A stretch of DNA of 64,000 nucleotides from Alphaproteobacteria bacterium 32-64-14 (GCA_002280725.1 NCEM01000021.1:41683-105682), one strand, 5' to 3'; counted from the first letter of the stretch, positions 1 to 8,996 are shown. Notes: a model not told the origin generated them from the letters alone. Translations and numbers: made by a program.

Positions 1-2425
1 ACGACTTGTAGGGCTCCTTCTCGCTGTTGAGCCCCGGGATAACCTGGATATCGCCCGGCGCCTTCGGATAGGTCGGCGACACCACCACATGCCCGGCGGT
101 TAGGATCGTGCGCGGCCCGATCAAGAAGCCAGTGCCGACATTGATCATGCCGCCGCGTTTCACGCGAATGGCGCAGATCATCCGCCACGGAGACATCTCG
201 GTCTCGATGATCTGCGTGCGCGTATCCGTGCCGATCACGGTTTCCAGCCGCGCCGCGAGGATGTCTTCCTTGCTCGCCGGCCCCGGCTTGTAGAGCAGCA
301 CCTTCGCCGCGCGCGACACACCCGGCTCCGGATCGCCCGCAAAGCCTTTCAGCTCGGTTCCACCCGTAATCTTCTCGCCCGCCGCCAGCCCCGCTTTCAG
401 CGCAGCACCCATCAGCGAGTCCGACGCCGGTCCGCGCGACGGCGCAGGCTTCGGTGTGGGCGAACCAAACCCGCGCGACTCGGCCATGCGCGCCGCTTCG
501 GCGCCCGTGTCGGCTTCGCTGAGTTCGATCGCCTTGACGATGCTTTCGATCCAGATGCCCTCGTTCGCGGCGTAGCTGCCCACGCGCGGGCTCAGGCGCT
601 TCATGTTGGAATCGCCTGAATGGTGCACAGCCAGCAGGCTGATCGTCTCCCCATCGAACACCGGGCTGCCCGAATTTCCGCGTGTCGTCGGCGTGCGGTA
701 ATGCACGCGCACCGGATTGGCCGTGGCGCCCACGCACACCTGCCGGCCGTCGTGCTCGCGCATCTCGCAATTCTCCGGCCCGTCATGATCGAGCAGGATG
801 TTGTCGGCAAGCGAGAAGCAAAGCTCCTGCGCGAACGGATAGCCGATCACATAACACATCCCGATGGCGTCCTCATCGCGCGCCCGGCCGCCCAGCACAT
901 CCTTGCTCAGCGCAGTTAGCGGCTTTGCGCCCTCCGGCAGAGTCTCTTTCAGCGTCAGCACGGTGATGTCGTGGAAATCGTATTCGGACTCCCACAGCAC
1001 GCTATCGAAATCGATCGGCTTCTCCGTCCCGTCCAGCTTCGCGAACATCGCGCGCGACGAGGATGGCTTGCGGCTGCGCACGCTGCCCGCCGAGGATATG
1101 ACGTGATTGTTGGTGACGATCACCGTCCGTCCGGCCCAATCGGGGTGCAGCAACCGGCCCTCGATGGCAAAGCCGGTGCCCAGCCCCACCCACTCGTCAT
1201 TCACCCGCGTCTCGATCCGGCAGACCGAAGCCGAAAGCTCCAGCTTGCGCAGCACCACGCGGCGGCTCACCGGCTTGTTGATGCCGCGCAGCGCTTGCAT
1301 CTCCTCCGGCTTGCACCGTTTCAGCGTCTCCATGTCTGCCGCGATCTGCTCGGGCGTCACGTCGGGAATCCCCTCCCGCAATTCCGCCTGCAGAAGCTGC
1401 GCTTCCTTTGGCGTCAGCTTCACTTCCAGCGCGTTGATCTTCGCCGCCTCGCCTCGCGCCAGCCGCTCGAAGCGCGCATGCGTGGTCAGCTTGGCCAGCA
1501 TCCCGGCTTTCAGGATGCGCACCGGCTTGCCCGCCGCCGCATCATCGCCATTCAGCTTCCAGATTTCCTGCAGCTGCCGCAGCGCCGCACCGATATCGAA
1601 CGGCGACACACCCGGATCGTCGGCAAACGCTGCATAGGCCTTCGCCGCGCCGTCATAATCCTCCAGCGCCAGCAACGCCTCGCCCAGCGTCGCCTGCGCC
1701 CACACATCGGTGCTGTCCCTCGTGACGGCCACAATCGCCTTTGCTACGTCCTTCAGCTTTGCATCCGGCGCCGTGAAGCCGCGTGCCTCCGCCAGCTTCG
1801 CGATCGCCAGCGCATTCACGCCGTGCCACGAGCCGTCATAGTCCTGCAGCGCATCCCACACATGCATGTAGGCATTGAACGACCGCTCCAGATAAATGCG
1901 CTTCACCGGGTCGACGACCTGCGCGCCGCTCGCTTCCGCATTCACGAACATCTGCTTGTAGATGCGGCCCAGATGCCCGTGCGCTTCGCGCGGCAACTTT
2001 TCGCTGAGGTCGCCCACCAGCAGCGGCCGCACCAGCTCCAGCGCCGTATCGAACACGCCCAGCTCGATCAGCGCCTGAACCTCGTAGCGCTTGGTCTTGG
2101 GGGAGGCGAGCCCGTCCGCATTCATCTCCGAAGTCAGCAGGTAGAGATCGTCAAACGCCCGCAACGCCCGCAGCTTGTCCGCCAGCGCCTCCAGCAGTTG
2201 ATAGCCGTCCGCGCCCATCGTCTTGGCGTGCGCGATGATGTTCAGCAGCTTCGACAGCTGCGGACTCGAATCCGTCTTCCACAGGATCGGCAGAAGCTCG
2301 GCGATCTGCTTTTCGAGGTGAAATTCTTCGCGCGATCCCTTCTTGCCATCGCCGTCAGCCGCCGGCTTGGCGTCCACCGGGGTCAGGCCGGGCTGGGGCT
2401 CGCGCGTGTGACCATCGCCGCTCAT
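1..2425 (-). CDS. TRAFs-binding-like repeat domain fused to two trypsin-like serine protease domains (3' end outside window)
   Basis: At least 808 residues are visible and the frame stays open to the window edge. Residues about 40-350 are a helical region resembling the MAP3K TRAFs-binding (DUF4071) repeat domain, with a conserved-looking GHLGRIYKQMF stretch. A first chymotrypsin-fold protease follows, with a plausible full triad: His441 in NNHVISS, Asp486 in YDFHDITVL and Ser585 in RGNSGSP. A second protease domain starts near residue 730 (GTGFLIGP...LTAGHVV, His779) and runs off the window. No signal peptide is seen, so it is probably cytoplasmic. The ATG overlaps the stop of the upstream muramidase gene (ATGA), so the two are translationally coupled. 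TRAFs-binding and trypsin domains occur together in predicted bacterial signalling or conflict proteins (family knowledge). Substrate and role are unknown. Confidence 0.8.
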   Translation of the reverse strand, partial: MSGDGHTREPQPGLTPVDAKPAADGDGKKGSREEFHLEKQIAELLPILWKTDSSPQLSKLLNIIAHAKTMGADGYQLLEALADKLRALRAFDDLYLLTSEMNADGLASPKTKRYEVQALIELGVFDTALELVRPLLVGDLSEKLPREAHGHLGRIYKQMFVNAEASGAQVVDPVKRIYLERSFNAYMHVWDALQDYDGSWHGVNALAIAKLAEARGFTAPDAKLKDVAKAIVAVTRDSTDVWAQATLGEALLALEDYDGAAKAYAAFADDPGVSPFDIGAALRQLQEIWKLNGDDAAAGKPVRILKAGMLAKLTTHARFERLARGEAAKINALEVKLTPKEAQLLQAELREGIPDVTPEQIAADMETLKRCKPEEMQALRGINKPVSRRVVLRKLELSASVCRIETRVNDEWVGLGTGFAIEGRLLHPDWAGRTVIVTNNHVISSAGSVRSRKPSSSRAMFAKLDGTEKPIDFDSVLWESEYDFHDITVLTLKETLPEGAKPLTALSKDVLGGRARDEDAIGMCYVIGYPFAQELCFSLADNILLDHDGPENCEMREHDGRQVCVGATANPVRVHYRTPTTRGNSGSPVFDGETISLLAVHHSGDSNMKRLSPRVGSYAANEGIWIESIVKAIELSEADTGAEAARMAESRGFGSPTPKPAPSRGPASDSLMGAALKAGLAAGEKITGGTELKGFAGDPEPGVSRAAKVLLYKPGPASKEDILAARLETVIGTDTRTQIIETEMSPWRMICAIRVKRGGMINVGTGFLIGPRTILTAGHVVVSPTYPKAPGDIQVIPGLNSEKEPYKS

Positions 2426-4122
2426 TGCGCCACCGTCGCTTTTGGGCGTTCATCCGCGAATTCCGAGAAATCGGCATCCGCTGCATGCGTGAAGACATCA
2501 GCGCCATCGCCGTCGATCAGGCCGCTCTCGGTATCCAGCCCCTTGGGCGCGCCTGAAAGCAGCGCCATGGCGATCGCGCGCTGGCCCGCCAGCCGGTTCA
2601 TCCACCCGTTCAGGAACACGCCCTGATCGGGATCGTCATGCACGATCCAGCGATAGAACCGCTCGCGCCCCAGCAGATAGTCATCCGCAAACCCGACAGC
2701 ATCCTGCGCAGCCTTCGTCACCGCCGCCGCCGTCTGCGGCCCCCATTTCCCATCGCAGTCCCGCGCTGCAAGCCGCGCCGCCTGCTGCAACAGGCGAAGC
2801 GCGCGATTGGGCCCGTGATTGATCGCGGCATCGAACACCAGCGACGCCATCGCCTCATTGGGCATCAGCGCGCATTTGGCCGGTCGCCAGTAGCCGTTGT
2901 GATAGATCTCCCCGATCTCCGCCTCGGTGATGTCCTTCACATGCTGCTCCGGCAGCTTCTTGATCCGGCGGAATGCATCATAGGTCTTCTGCGTCACACC
3001 CTTGTTGGTCGGACCGCCGCGATCGTTCGGATGGTCCACATAGCCGCCTTCATGGCCCAGCGAGGATGTGTAGGCCCGCAGGAAAGGCCCTTCCTCGCGC
3101 CAAGGGTCGCCAACGGCAATCGCCGCCGACTCCATCGCCTTCACGCTGTCGCCCATGAAGAACGACAACGCCTCGGCAAGATCGCCCGGATCGCCCATGC
3201 CGGATTCCGCGCCCTTGTTCTCCAGCGCAAACTTGAGCCGCACGCCTTCGATCAGCTTGTCTGCATCCGCCCGGGTCAGGTCGGGCGAGGTAAGGGCCGT
3301 CAGGCGGAACGTCTCGAAGGCGTCATCCACGCCCGCGCGCTTGATGCGCGCCTCGCGCAGCCGCGTCCACGCCTGCGCAATATCGGGCAGCGTCATCCAG
3401 TCCGGCCGCCGCTTCTCCGATAAAACCTCGACGACAACATAGGGCGACTTCACGGACTCGCCGTTCAACGTCAGCCCATGCTCAAGGCCTTCATACTTCA
3501 GCGCGCCCTTCGTATGCTGGCCTCCAACATACGCAAACATACCCGCCTCCGCCGGCAGTTTCAGCGTCGTCTGGTCCCAGCCCAGCGTTTTCAGCTTCGA
3601 TCCGTCCAGCAACTCGTCCAGGCTGCTGCGCACGCTGTCCGCGGCCTTGGCGGCGCCATCCACGGCATTGGCGACTGCGGTTGCGCCCGGAATGATCTGG
3701 CTCACGAACGTGGCCACGGGCGATGTCGCAATCTCGCTCGCCGTCTTCAGTATGCCTGCGAGGAAATCCTTCTCGCGCATTGAGGCCAGCGTGAAGTTCA
3801 GCGTGAGTTCCGGTTGCGCAACGATGCGCGGCGTAAGCTGCACGTTGTGGCCCGTCACACGGTAGTTGCCTTCCGCCTGCGGCCGCTCGTCGTTCGGCAG
3901 CGGAAACAGGCCCAGCAACTGCTTGCGGCCATTCTCCCCGTCGAAAGCGAAATAGGTGATCGCCGTCCACACCACCGGCGCGTTCTTGCTCATGCCCAGC
4001 AAGCCGGTCGCGGGCACGTGGATCGCTACCAGTTTGACCGAAAAATAATCCTCATCCGGCGTTATCGCGACTCCCCGCGCACCGACCGGAACCATGACGA
4101 ATTTATCTGGTCCCCCCGCCAT
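2422..4122 (-). CDS. GH108-type N-acetylmuramidase with large N-terminal extension and C-terminal peptidoglycan-binding region
   Basis: This protein has 566 residues. The C-terminal half carries the GH108 signature GHEGGYVDHPNDRGGPTNKG; the Glu after GH is the expected catalytic acid. It is followed by a PG_binding_3-like region around NHGPNRALRLLQQAA and DGKWGPQTAAAV. Such enzymes cleave the glycan strands of peptidoglycan. The first 330 residues are not recognised; they include a stretch rich in Ala, Val and Ile (about residues 125-165) that might be amphipathic. There is no signal peptide or usual phage-lysis context, which is odd for a cell-wall enzyme. It lies directly upstream of the protease gene with a 4-base overlap, so both are probably made together. 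Delivery by a secretion apparatus or action after lysis are possible inferences. Confidence 0.8.
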   Translation of the reverse strand: MAGGPDKFVMVPVGARGVAITPDEDYFSVKLVAIHVPATGLLGMSKNAPVVWTAITYFAFDGENGRKQLLGLFPLPNDERPQAEGNYRVTGHNVQLTPRIVAQPELTLNFTLASMREKDFLAGILKTASEIATSPVATFVSQIIPGATAVANAVDGAAKAADSVRSSLDELLDGSKLKTLGWDQTTLKLPAEAGMFAYVGGQHTKGALKYEGLEHGLTLNGESVKSPYVVVEVLSEKRRPDWMTLPDIAQAWTRLREARIKRAGVDDAFETFRLTALTSPDLTRADADKLIEGVRLKFALENKGAESGMGDPGDLAEALSFFMGDSVKAMESAAIAVGDPWREEGPFLRAYTSSLGHEGGYVDHPNDRGGPTNKGVTQKTYDAFRRIKKLPEQHVKDITEAEIGEIYHNGYWRPAKCALMPNEAMASLVFDAAINHGPNRALRLLQQAARLAARDCDGKWGPQTAAAVTKAAQDAVGFADDYLLGRERFYRWIVHDDPDQGVFLNGWMNRLAGQRAIAMALLSGAPKGLDTESGLIDGDGADVFTHAADADFSEFADERPKATVAQ

Positions 4123-4256
4123 TCAGCCATTTCCCCGACACCACACACCGAAACGTTAGCACGCAGCCCTCCGGCTTTGTAGGTGTGCCCTGCGCGTGCT
4201 TAGCTGGCTTGCCTTCGGCGCCGGGCGCCATAGCCTGAACCACGGGAGCATCAGGC
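4123..4256. promoter_or_regulatory. divergent intergenic region between muramidase and RyR genes
   Basis: This 134-base gap must hold the promoters of both the minus-strand muramidase-protease pair and the plus-strand RyR gene. No clear operator is visible. A GGGAG ribosome-binding site at 4244-4248 supports the RyR start at 4257. Confidence 0.45.
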
Positions 4257-6110
4257 ATGGTGGACGGCTACACCGAGGTGAGGGGGCGTCCTGTCGGGGG
4301 CCGGGGCCGCTGGCTGTTAACGCTGGTCTGGGTGGGTATTGTCGGGATCGGCGGCGTAGCGGTCGCACTCGCCTGGCTGGGGTGGACTGCGGTTCTTGAG
4401 CCCAAGACGCCCCGCGACTACGGGGAAGTCGCAATCCACAGCATCAAGGTGCTGCTCCTGTCGGACATTTATTACGACAGGGATCTCATCGGCCGGGCAA
4501 ACGATCACTTCTTCTTTCCTGCGCGTGCGCTTGGCCTGCTCGCCTCAGTGCTTTTCGCGATCAGGACCATCGATGCGGCTCTGGGTTCGCAATTCCTTGA
4601 ATTCCTGTTTCGCAGCTCGACCAGCAAGCATCACGTCGTCGTCGGTGATGGTCCTGCTGCGCGTGAATACTCCGCCACACATACGAGCATGTTTCGCAAA
4701 GGCCGCGCGCTGCACCTCTCCGCAACGCCGCTGCCTTTTTCTGCGCGTCTTGCGACGTTCGAGCGGCGCGGTCCCCTTAAAACCCAGCTCCGCCATGTTG
4801 CGGCCCATCGCGCAACGCGCATCGTAGTGGATGAAGGCGACGATGCTGACACATGGCAGACGGCGCAGGCTGCTGCGCGCATCTATCCGAAAGCTCAGGT
4901 TCTCGCCCACATCACTGACCCCTGGATAAAGGACCAGATCAGCCGCGAGCGTGTCGGCTCCCGCCTCGTGCCGTTCTCGTTCGCGGGTGGCGCTGCGCGG
5001 CAAGTGTTGCTCGCTCATCCGCCCTTCCTGCTCGCGAAAGCGCTGGGCGAAAAGCGCCAGCACATCCTCATCGTCGGGTTCGGTCAGGTCGGACAGGCGC
5101 TGTTGCGGGAATTCACCGTCACCTGCGTTCTGTCGGATGGCGGCAAGCTGATGATCACTGTGATCGACCCGCGCGCCGAGGCGTTGTCGAAGGACTTCGC
5201 CACGCGCCATCCTCATCTTGTGAAGCTGATAGACGTCGCCTTCGTGCCTGGCGACTTCCGCGAGAACGACGAAGCACTCCTTCGCAACATCCGCGGCCGC
5301 ACAGCGCTTGCCGGCATCTGCGCGGCCTACGTCGCCATCGATCAGGTCCGCCATCCGCTCGACATGGCCTTCGCCCTGCGCTCGATGGCGCAACGCGAAA
5401 AGCTGTTCCAGGCCCCGATCTTCATCTGCGCCCAGCACGGCGCCGGCCTCGCCCCCGTCAAGGCCGGCGCGGGCAACCTCATCAACAATCCCGAAGTGCT
5501 GGAAGAGCGTCACAAGCAGGCGATGGCCGAAGGCATCCTCTGCAACCTCCGCGTCGTCTCCTTCGGCGCATGGCCCGCCGCCTTCGACGGCGCCGGCATG
5601 CTCGAGCCGGACTTCGACGAACAGGCCCGCCGCTATCACGCCGAGTACGAACGCTTCCGCCTCGACCGGGACCGGCGCGTCAAAGGCAAGATCATTCAAG
5701 AACCTGCTGCCTGGCGTGACCTGTCAGATGGCCTGCGCGTGTCCAACCGGCGCGCCGCCGCCCACATGCGCGCCAAGGCGTTTGATGCGGGCTACGATCT
5801 CGAAGCCTGGCTCTCGCGTGGAAAATGCCCCGAGACGCACGAGCTGCCGCCCGCCATGGCCGAGATGCGCACGGATGATCCCGGATTCGTCCACCGCATG
5901 GCGCGCCTCGAACACATGCGCTGGATGCTAGATCGCTTCCTCGATGGCTGGGCGCCCGGCCCCAAGAGCGATTTCAACCGCACGCGCCCGTCCTTCGTGC
6001 CCTTCGAGGATCTCGACGAGGAAGACAAGGAAAAGGACGCCGTGGTCATCGAGACCGCCCGCGTCCTCATGAAGGAATGGAATAGCGGCAAGAAGCGCCG
6101 AATACGCTGA
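4257..6110 (+). CDS. Membrane protein with TrkA-N/Rossmann and C-terminal ryanodine-receptor (RyR) domains
   Basis: This protein has 617 residues. Two hydrophobic segments lie near the N-terminus (about 20-45 and 86-104). A Rossmann-like region begins at KHHVVVGDGPAAREY (about 125), and a clearer TrkA-N/RCK-like NAD-binding motif, HILIVGFGQVGQALLREF, follows near residue 265. The C-terminus (about 545-610) matches RyR repeats: RLEHMRWMLDRFLDGW, followed by a Pro/acidic segment FVPFEDLDEEDKEKD. In known families TrkA-N binds NAD(H) and gates K+ channels, while RyR domains in prokaryotes are thought to bind nucleotide-like ligands. A ligand-sensing membrane protein is inferred. There is no recognisable pore motif. 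It is divergent from the protease-muramidase pair, suggesting but not proving a shared function. Confidence 0.8.
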   Translation: MVDGYTEVRGRPVGGRGRWLLTLVWVGIVGIGGVAVALAWLGWTAVLEPKTPRDYGEVAIHSIKVLLLSDIYYDRDLIGRANDHFFFPARALGLLASVLFAIRTIDAALGSQFLEFLFRSSTSKHHVVVGDGPAAREYSATHTSMFRKGRALHLSATPLPFSARLATFERRGPLKTQLRHVAAHRATRIVVDEGDDADTWQTAQAAARIYPKAQVLAHITDPWIKDQISRERVGSRLVPFSFAGGAARQVLLAHPPFLLAKALGEKRQHILIVGFGQVGQALLREFTVTCVLSDGGKLMITVIDPRAEALSKDFATRHPHLVKLIDVAFVPGDFRENDEALLRNIRGRTALAGICAAYVAIDQVRHPLDMAFALRSMAQREKLFQAPIFICAQHGAGLAPVKAGAGNLINNPEVLEERHKQAMAEGILCNLRVVSFGAWPAAFDGAGMLEPDFDEQARRYHAEYERFRLDRDRRVKGKIIQEPAAWRDLSDGLRVSNRRAAAHMRAKAFDAGYDLEAWLSRGKCPETHELPPAMAEMRTDDPGFVHRMARLEHMRWMLDRFLDGWAPGPKSDFNRTRPSFVPFEDLDEEDKEKDAVVIETARVLMKEWNSGKKRRIR

Positions 6111-6131
6111 TGCCCACGTTCGCCTGAAACC

Positions 6132-6359
6132 CTAGGCCACGCGGCGAAGCGTGAAGCCCTTCGGTCTGGGCGTCTCGGCTGCTTCCGAGATTTCGTGGAA
6201 GGTGGTGCGCACATCGAGCCCGAACGTGTCGAGTGCGTTCATCGCCGCTTCGAGGTCGGCCAGGGCGACACGCCACACCGGCACGCCGTTGATACGTTCG
6301 TCGGCGTCTTCACCGAGGAGTGCGCAATAGCGCCGGGCAAGTTGCTCATACGTAGTCAT
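6132..6359 (-). CDS. Small hypothetical protein (75 aa)
   Basis: The protein is acidic to neutral and soluble, with no recognised family. It starts MTTYEQLARRYCALLG and contains a predicted helical middle (ALADLEAAMNAL). The ATG at 6359 was chosen because CAGGGA lies about 9 bases upstream; a longer reading to 6404 would intrude into the regulatory region of the next gene. It ends 22 bases from the convergent RyR gene. Function unknown. Confidence 0.55.
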   Translation of the reverse strand: MTTYEQLARRYCALLGEDADERINGVPVWRVALADLEAAMNALDTFGLDVRTTFHEISEAAETPRPKGFTLRRVA

Positions 6360-6535
6360 GGGGTCCATCCCTGATGGGTCCACGAAACATGGCGCAAGGC
6401 TCAAGCCAGAAGCCTGAGTTTTTCGTTAATCCTGAATTCATTACGACGAAAACTCGCGCAATAGCTGATCGGAAACGCGAAAATACGCCAGTACCCCGCT
6501 TCACAGCGCTGGTTCCCCGTGGGCACACTGTTCCC

Positions 6536-7801
6536 GTGCTGAACAAGAACACCCTCGTTGAATCACCCGATGGCTCGTATCGGGACGGCCCGTCGACCCA
6601 TGGCACGGACCGGTTTGAACGCCGCCGCGCCGATATCGTGGCCGCGGCCATCCCCGTGCTCAACGACCAGGGCTTCAAGGGCATGCGCCTCACGGCCGTC
6701 GCCGAACTGATCGGCCTGCGCGCCACCGGCGTCACCTACTACTTCCCCCGCAAGGAAGAACTCGCCGTCGCCTGCATCGAGTCAGGCTTTGCCGTACTCG
6801 ACGGCCTCGTCGCCGAGGCCGAGCGCGAGCCAGATGCCGGCGCGCGCATCACGCAGTTGATCGCCCTGTTCACCGCCCGCGACGCCGCCGTGCGCCAGGG
6901 CGAGGCCGTGCCGCTCGCCTCCTTCTCCGCCATCCGCTCGCTGGAGGGGGAACACCGCGACCGCGCGGTGGAGGGCTACAAGGCGATGTTCCGCCGCGTG
7001 CGCGCCCTGCTCGAATCCCCCGAACTCGCCGCGATGGACCAGACCGACCGGACCATCCGCGCCATCATCCTGCTCGAACAGCTGTTCTGGGCCGCCAGCT
7101 GGCTCTGCGATTTCGACATCGAGGATTATCCGCGCCTCGCAGCCCGCATGGCTGACATCGTGCTCAACGGCGTCGCCCCCGGCGCCATCGCAGACCCGAT
7201 CCCGTCACTGACAGCTCCGGCGCGCCCTCTGGCCAGCCGCGATGAGTCGAAGGAAAGCTTCCTCAAGGCGGCCACGCGCCAGATCAATGAGCATGGCTAT
7301 CGCGGCGCCTCGGTCGATCGCATTTCGGCGAGCCTCAACCTCACCAAGGGCGCGTTCTACCATCATAACGAGGCGAAGGACGATCTTGTCGCCGCCTGCT
7401 TCCGCCGCTCCTTCACGATCATGCGCGAAACGCAGATCGAGGCCCGCGCGCTCGCCGCGCCCGAAGCCTGCCGCCTCGCCGCAACCGTCGAGGCGCTGAT
7501 ACGATTCCAGCTCGGCCCCGAAGGCCCGCTGCTGCGCACGTCCGTGCTCTCCTCGATGCCGGTCGAGCACAAGACCGAAATCCTCGGCCACTCCTACCGC
7601 ATCAGCCGCCAGTTCGCCTCGATGGTGGTGGACGCCATCACCGATGGCTCCGCGCGCGCAGTCGATCCGATGGTCGCCGGCGCCATGGTCCACGCCGCCA
7701 TCAACATCGCCGCCGACGCCCGCCCGCTCGCCATGGCGCAAGCGCCTGACATCGTCGCGCGCTTCGTCCGCCCGATCTTCGCCGGCTTCCTCGCAGCATA
7801 G
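6536..7801 (+). CDS. Tandem TetR-family transcriptional regulator (two DNA-binding domains in one chain)
   Basis: Two complete TetR_N helix-turn-helix units occur in one 421-residue protein. The first lies near residues 25-75 (VAELIGLRATGVTYYFPRKE) and the second near 235-290 (ISASLNLTKGAFYHHNEAKD). Each is followed by its own helical ligand/dimerisation-like region. Usual TetR proteins are about 200 residues, so this is a fused pair that could act as a built-in dimer. The start is uncertain. GTG 6536 is preferred because upstream sequence back to the in-frame ATG at 6374 is less GC-rich and looks regulatory; no strong ribosome-binding site marks either. Targets are unknown; the divergent small ORF is a candidate. 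Confidence 0.8.
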   Translation: MLNKNTLVESPDGSYRDGPSTHGTDRFERRRADIVAAAIPVLNDQGFKGMRLTAVAELIGLRATGVTYYFPRKEELAVACIESGFAVLDGLVAEAEREPDAGARITQLIALFTARDAAVRQGEAVPLASFSAIRSLEGEHRDRAVEGYKAMFRRVRALLESPELAAMDQTDRTIRAIILLEQLFWAASWLCDFDIEDYPRLAARMADIVLNGVAPGAIADPIPSLTAPARPLASRDESKESFLKAATRQINEHGYRGASVDRISASLNLTKGAFYHHNEAKDDLVAACFRRSFTIMRETQIEARALAAPEACRLAATVEALIRFQLGPEGPLLRTSVLSSMPVEHKTEILGHSYRISRQFASMVVDAITDGSARAVDPMVAGAMVHAAINIAADARPLAMAQAPDIVARFVRPIFAGFLAA

Positions 7802-7900
7802 CGCGCTAACGGTACGCGGCGCCGCAGCATTACATCCCGTTTCAGGCGTGCTAGTGTCCGCCACATCGACCCGTCTCGGACTTATCGTTCGGAGGATGCG

Positions 7901-8839
7901 ATGTACCGGAAAATCATCAGTCTCGTCTGCCTGCTCGGGCTTCCGCTCGCAGCGTGTGACAGCGGCAGTCCACCTGCCGCGTCTGGCCAGCTCGAGGAGG
8001 TCGCGCCCGTGCTTGAGGGCGTGTGGCAGCGCGCCGAAATCGTGGTTGAAGGCGGCCACGACGCGGGCTCGCACCTCGTCGATGTGCAGCCCAGCCTCTA
8101 CATCTTCTCGAAGACGCACTACGCGCTCGCCGCGGTCGAAGGCTTCACGCCCCGCGCCTTCCTTGGCGAGGAGCCAACCGACGCCGATCGCGGCCGTGCG
8201 CTGATCCCCTACGCCGGCGAAATGGGCACGTACGCCGTTGAAGGGGACAAGCTCAAGCTCAAGCCAATGGTCGCAAAAGACCCCGCCGCGATGCAGAGCG
8301 CGCAGGGCAGCGAGTTCGCTATCGTCTGGGACGGCATCGAGGTCTGGCTCAACACCACAGCGCCTGATGGCGGCACGGTGAAAACCCGTCTCACCCGCGT
8401 CGATGATGATGTCAGGCTCGCCACAGAGGGCGCCCGCCGCCTCGCTGGCGTCTGGCGCCGCGCCGAGATGATTGTGGGCTCCGGCCCCGACGCGGGTCCG
8501 CACAGCGACGACATGCAGCCCGGCTATTACATCTTCACGCCGCGCGCCTTCGTCGGAACATATGTCTCCGCCTTCGCGCCAAGACCTCCACTTGGAAACA
8601 ATCCCACCGACGACGCCTGGGGCAAGAACTACACGTCCTTCGTCAGCTTCGGCGGCACCTATGCGCTGCGCGATGGCGTCCTGATCCTCCGGGGTGCTGT
8701 CTCGGCCAACCCGGGCAACATGCAGGGCCGCCCCTTCCAGTCGATCAACGTGCAGTGGGAGGGCGAAGACGTCTGGTTCATCTACACCAACGCCGCCGGC
8801 ATAGAAAACCGCACACGCCTCGTCCGCGTCCCCGACTAG
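7901..8839 (+). CDS. Putative lipoprotein with internal duplication
   Basis: This protein has 312 residues, with a lipoprotein signal MYRKIISLVCLLGLPLAAC and the acylated Cys in a typical lipobox. The mature part consists of two homologous halves of about 130-140 residues. They begin LEGVWQRAEIVVEGG and LAGVWRRAEMIVGSG. Both then carry a DAG-H-D-QP-YIF pattern and end in matching KTRLTRV / ENRTRLVRV strands. The pattern (GVW start, beta-rich, about 130 residues) resembles lipocalin-like beta-barrels but no family is certain. GGAGG lies just before the ATG. It probably sits in a membrane facing the periplasm. Confidence 0.75.
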   Translation: MYRKIISLVCLLGLPLAACDSGSPPAASGQLEEVAPVLEGVWQRAEIVVEGGHDAGSHLVDVQPSLYIFSKTHYALAAVEGFTPRAFLGEEPTDADRGRALIPYAGEMGTYAVEGDKLKLKPMVAKDPAAMQSAQGSEFAIVWDGIEVWLNTTAPDGGTVKTRLTRVDDDVRLATEGARRLAGVWRRAEMIVGSGPDAGPHSDDMQPGYYIFTPRAFVGTYVSAFAPRPPLGNNPTDDAWGKNYTSFVSFGGTYALRDGVLILRGAVSANPGNMQGRPFQSINVQWEGEDVWFIYTNAAGIENRTRLVRVPD

Positions 8840-8860
8840 ACGGACAACCGGCGCGCCTTG

Positions 8861-8891
8861 CCTCCCTCAGTTGCCACGCAAGTGGGGGAGG
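8861..8891 (+). terminator. Hairpin after lipoprotein gene, possible terminator or REP-like repeat
   Basis: Arms of 14 bases (8861-8874 and 8878-8891) pair with one mismatch and one wobble around a 3-base CAC loop. Only a short T run follows (GGGTTTCACC), so termination is uncertain. The sequence type (CTCCC...GGGAG) also fits a dispersed palindrome. Confidence 0.45.
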
Positions 8892-8932
8892 GGTTTCACC
8901 GTCGCGCCACCCGCGGAAACACTCTCCCCAAT

Positions 8933-8996
8933 CCGTCGGAAAACGCCGCAGCGCCCCCAACAATCTCAAACCCTTGCGCCATGAATTTGTGGGATG
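8933..8996 (-). repeat. Dispersed repeat copy (family of CCCACAAAT-type elements)
   Basis: Read on the minus strand it begins ATCCCACAAATT and ends with a TTTTCC motif. It resembles sequences upstream of valS (27773-27836) and serS (58613-58674). This is the most diverged of the three copies. Confidence 0.4.

Noticed and set aside
971..2626. 551-codon plus-strand open frame
   Set aside because: It is the mirror frame of the protease gene; composition is Arg/Gln/His/Leu-rich and no domain is seen.
4545..5699. 384-codon minus-strand open frame opposite the RyR gene
   Set aside because: Antisense to a clear domain-bearing gene and without protein-like motifs.
7205..8503. 432-codon minus-strand open frame across the TetR and lipoprotein genes
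   Set aside because: Spans two real genes on the other strand and an intergenic region; a GC-rich shadow.
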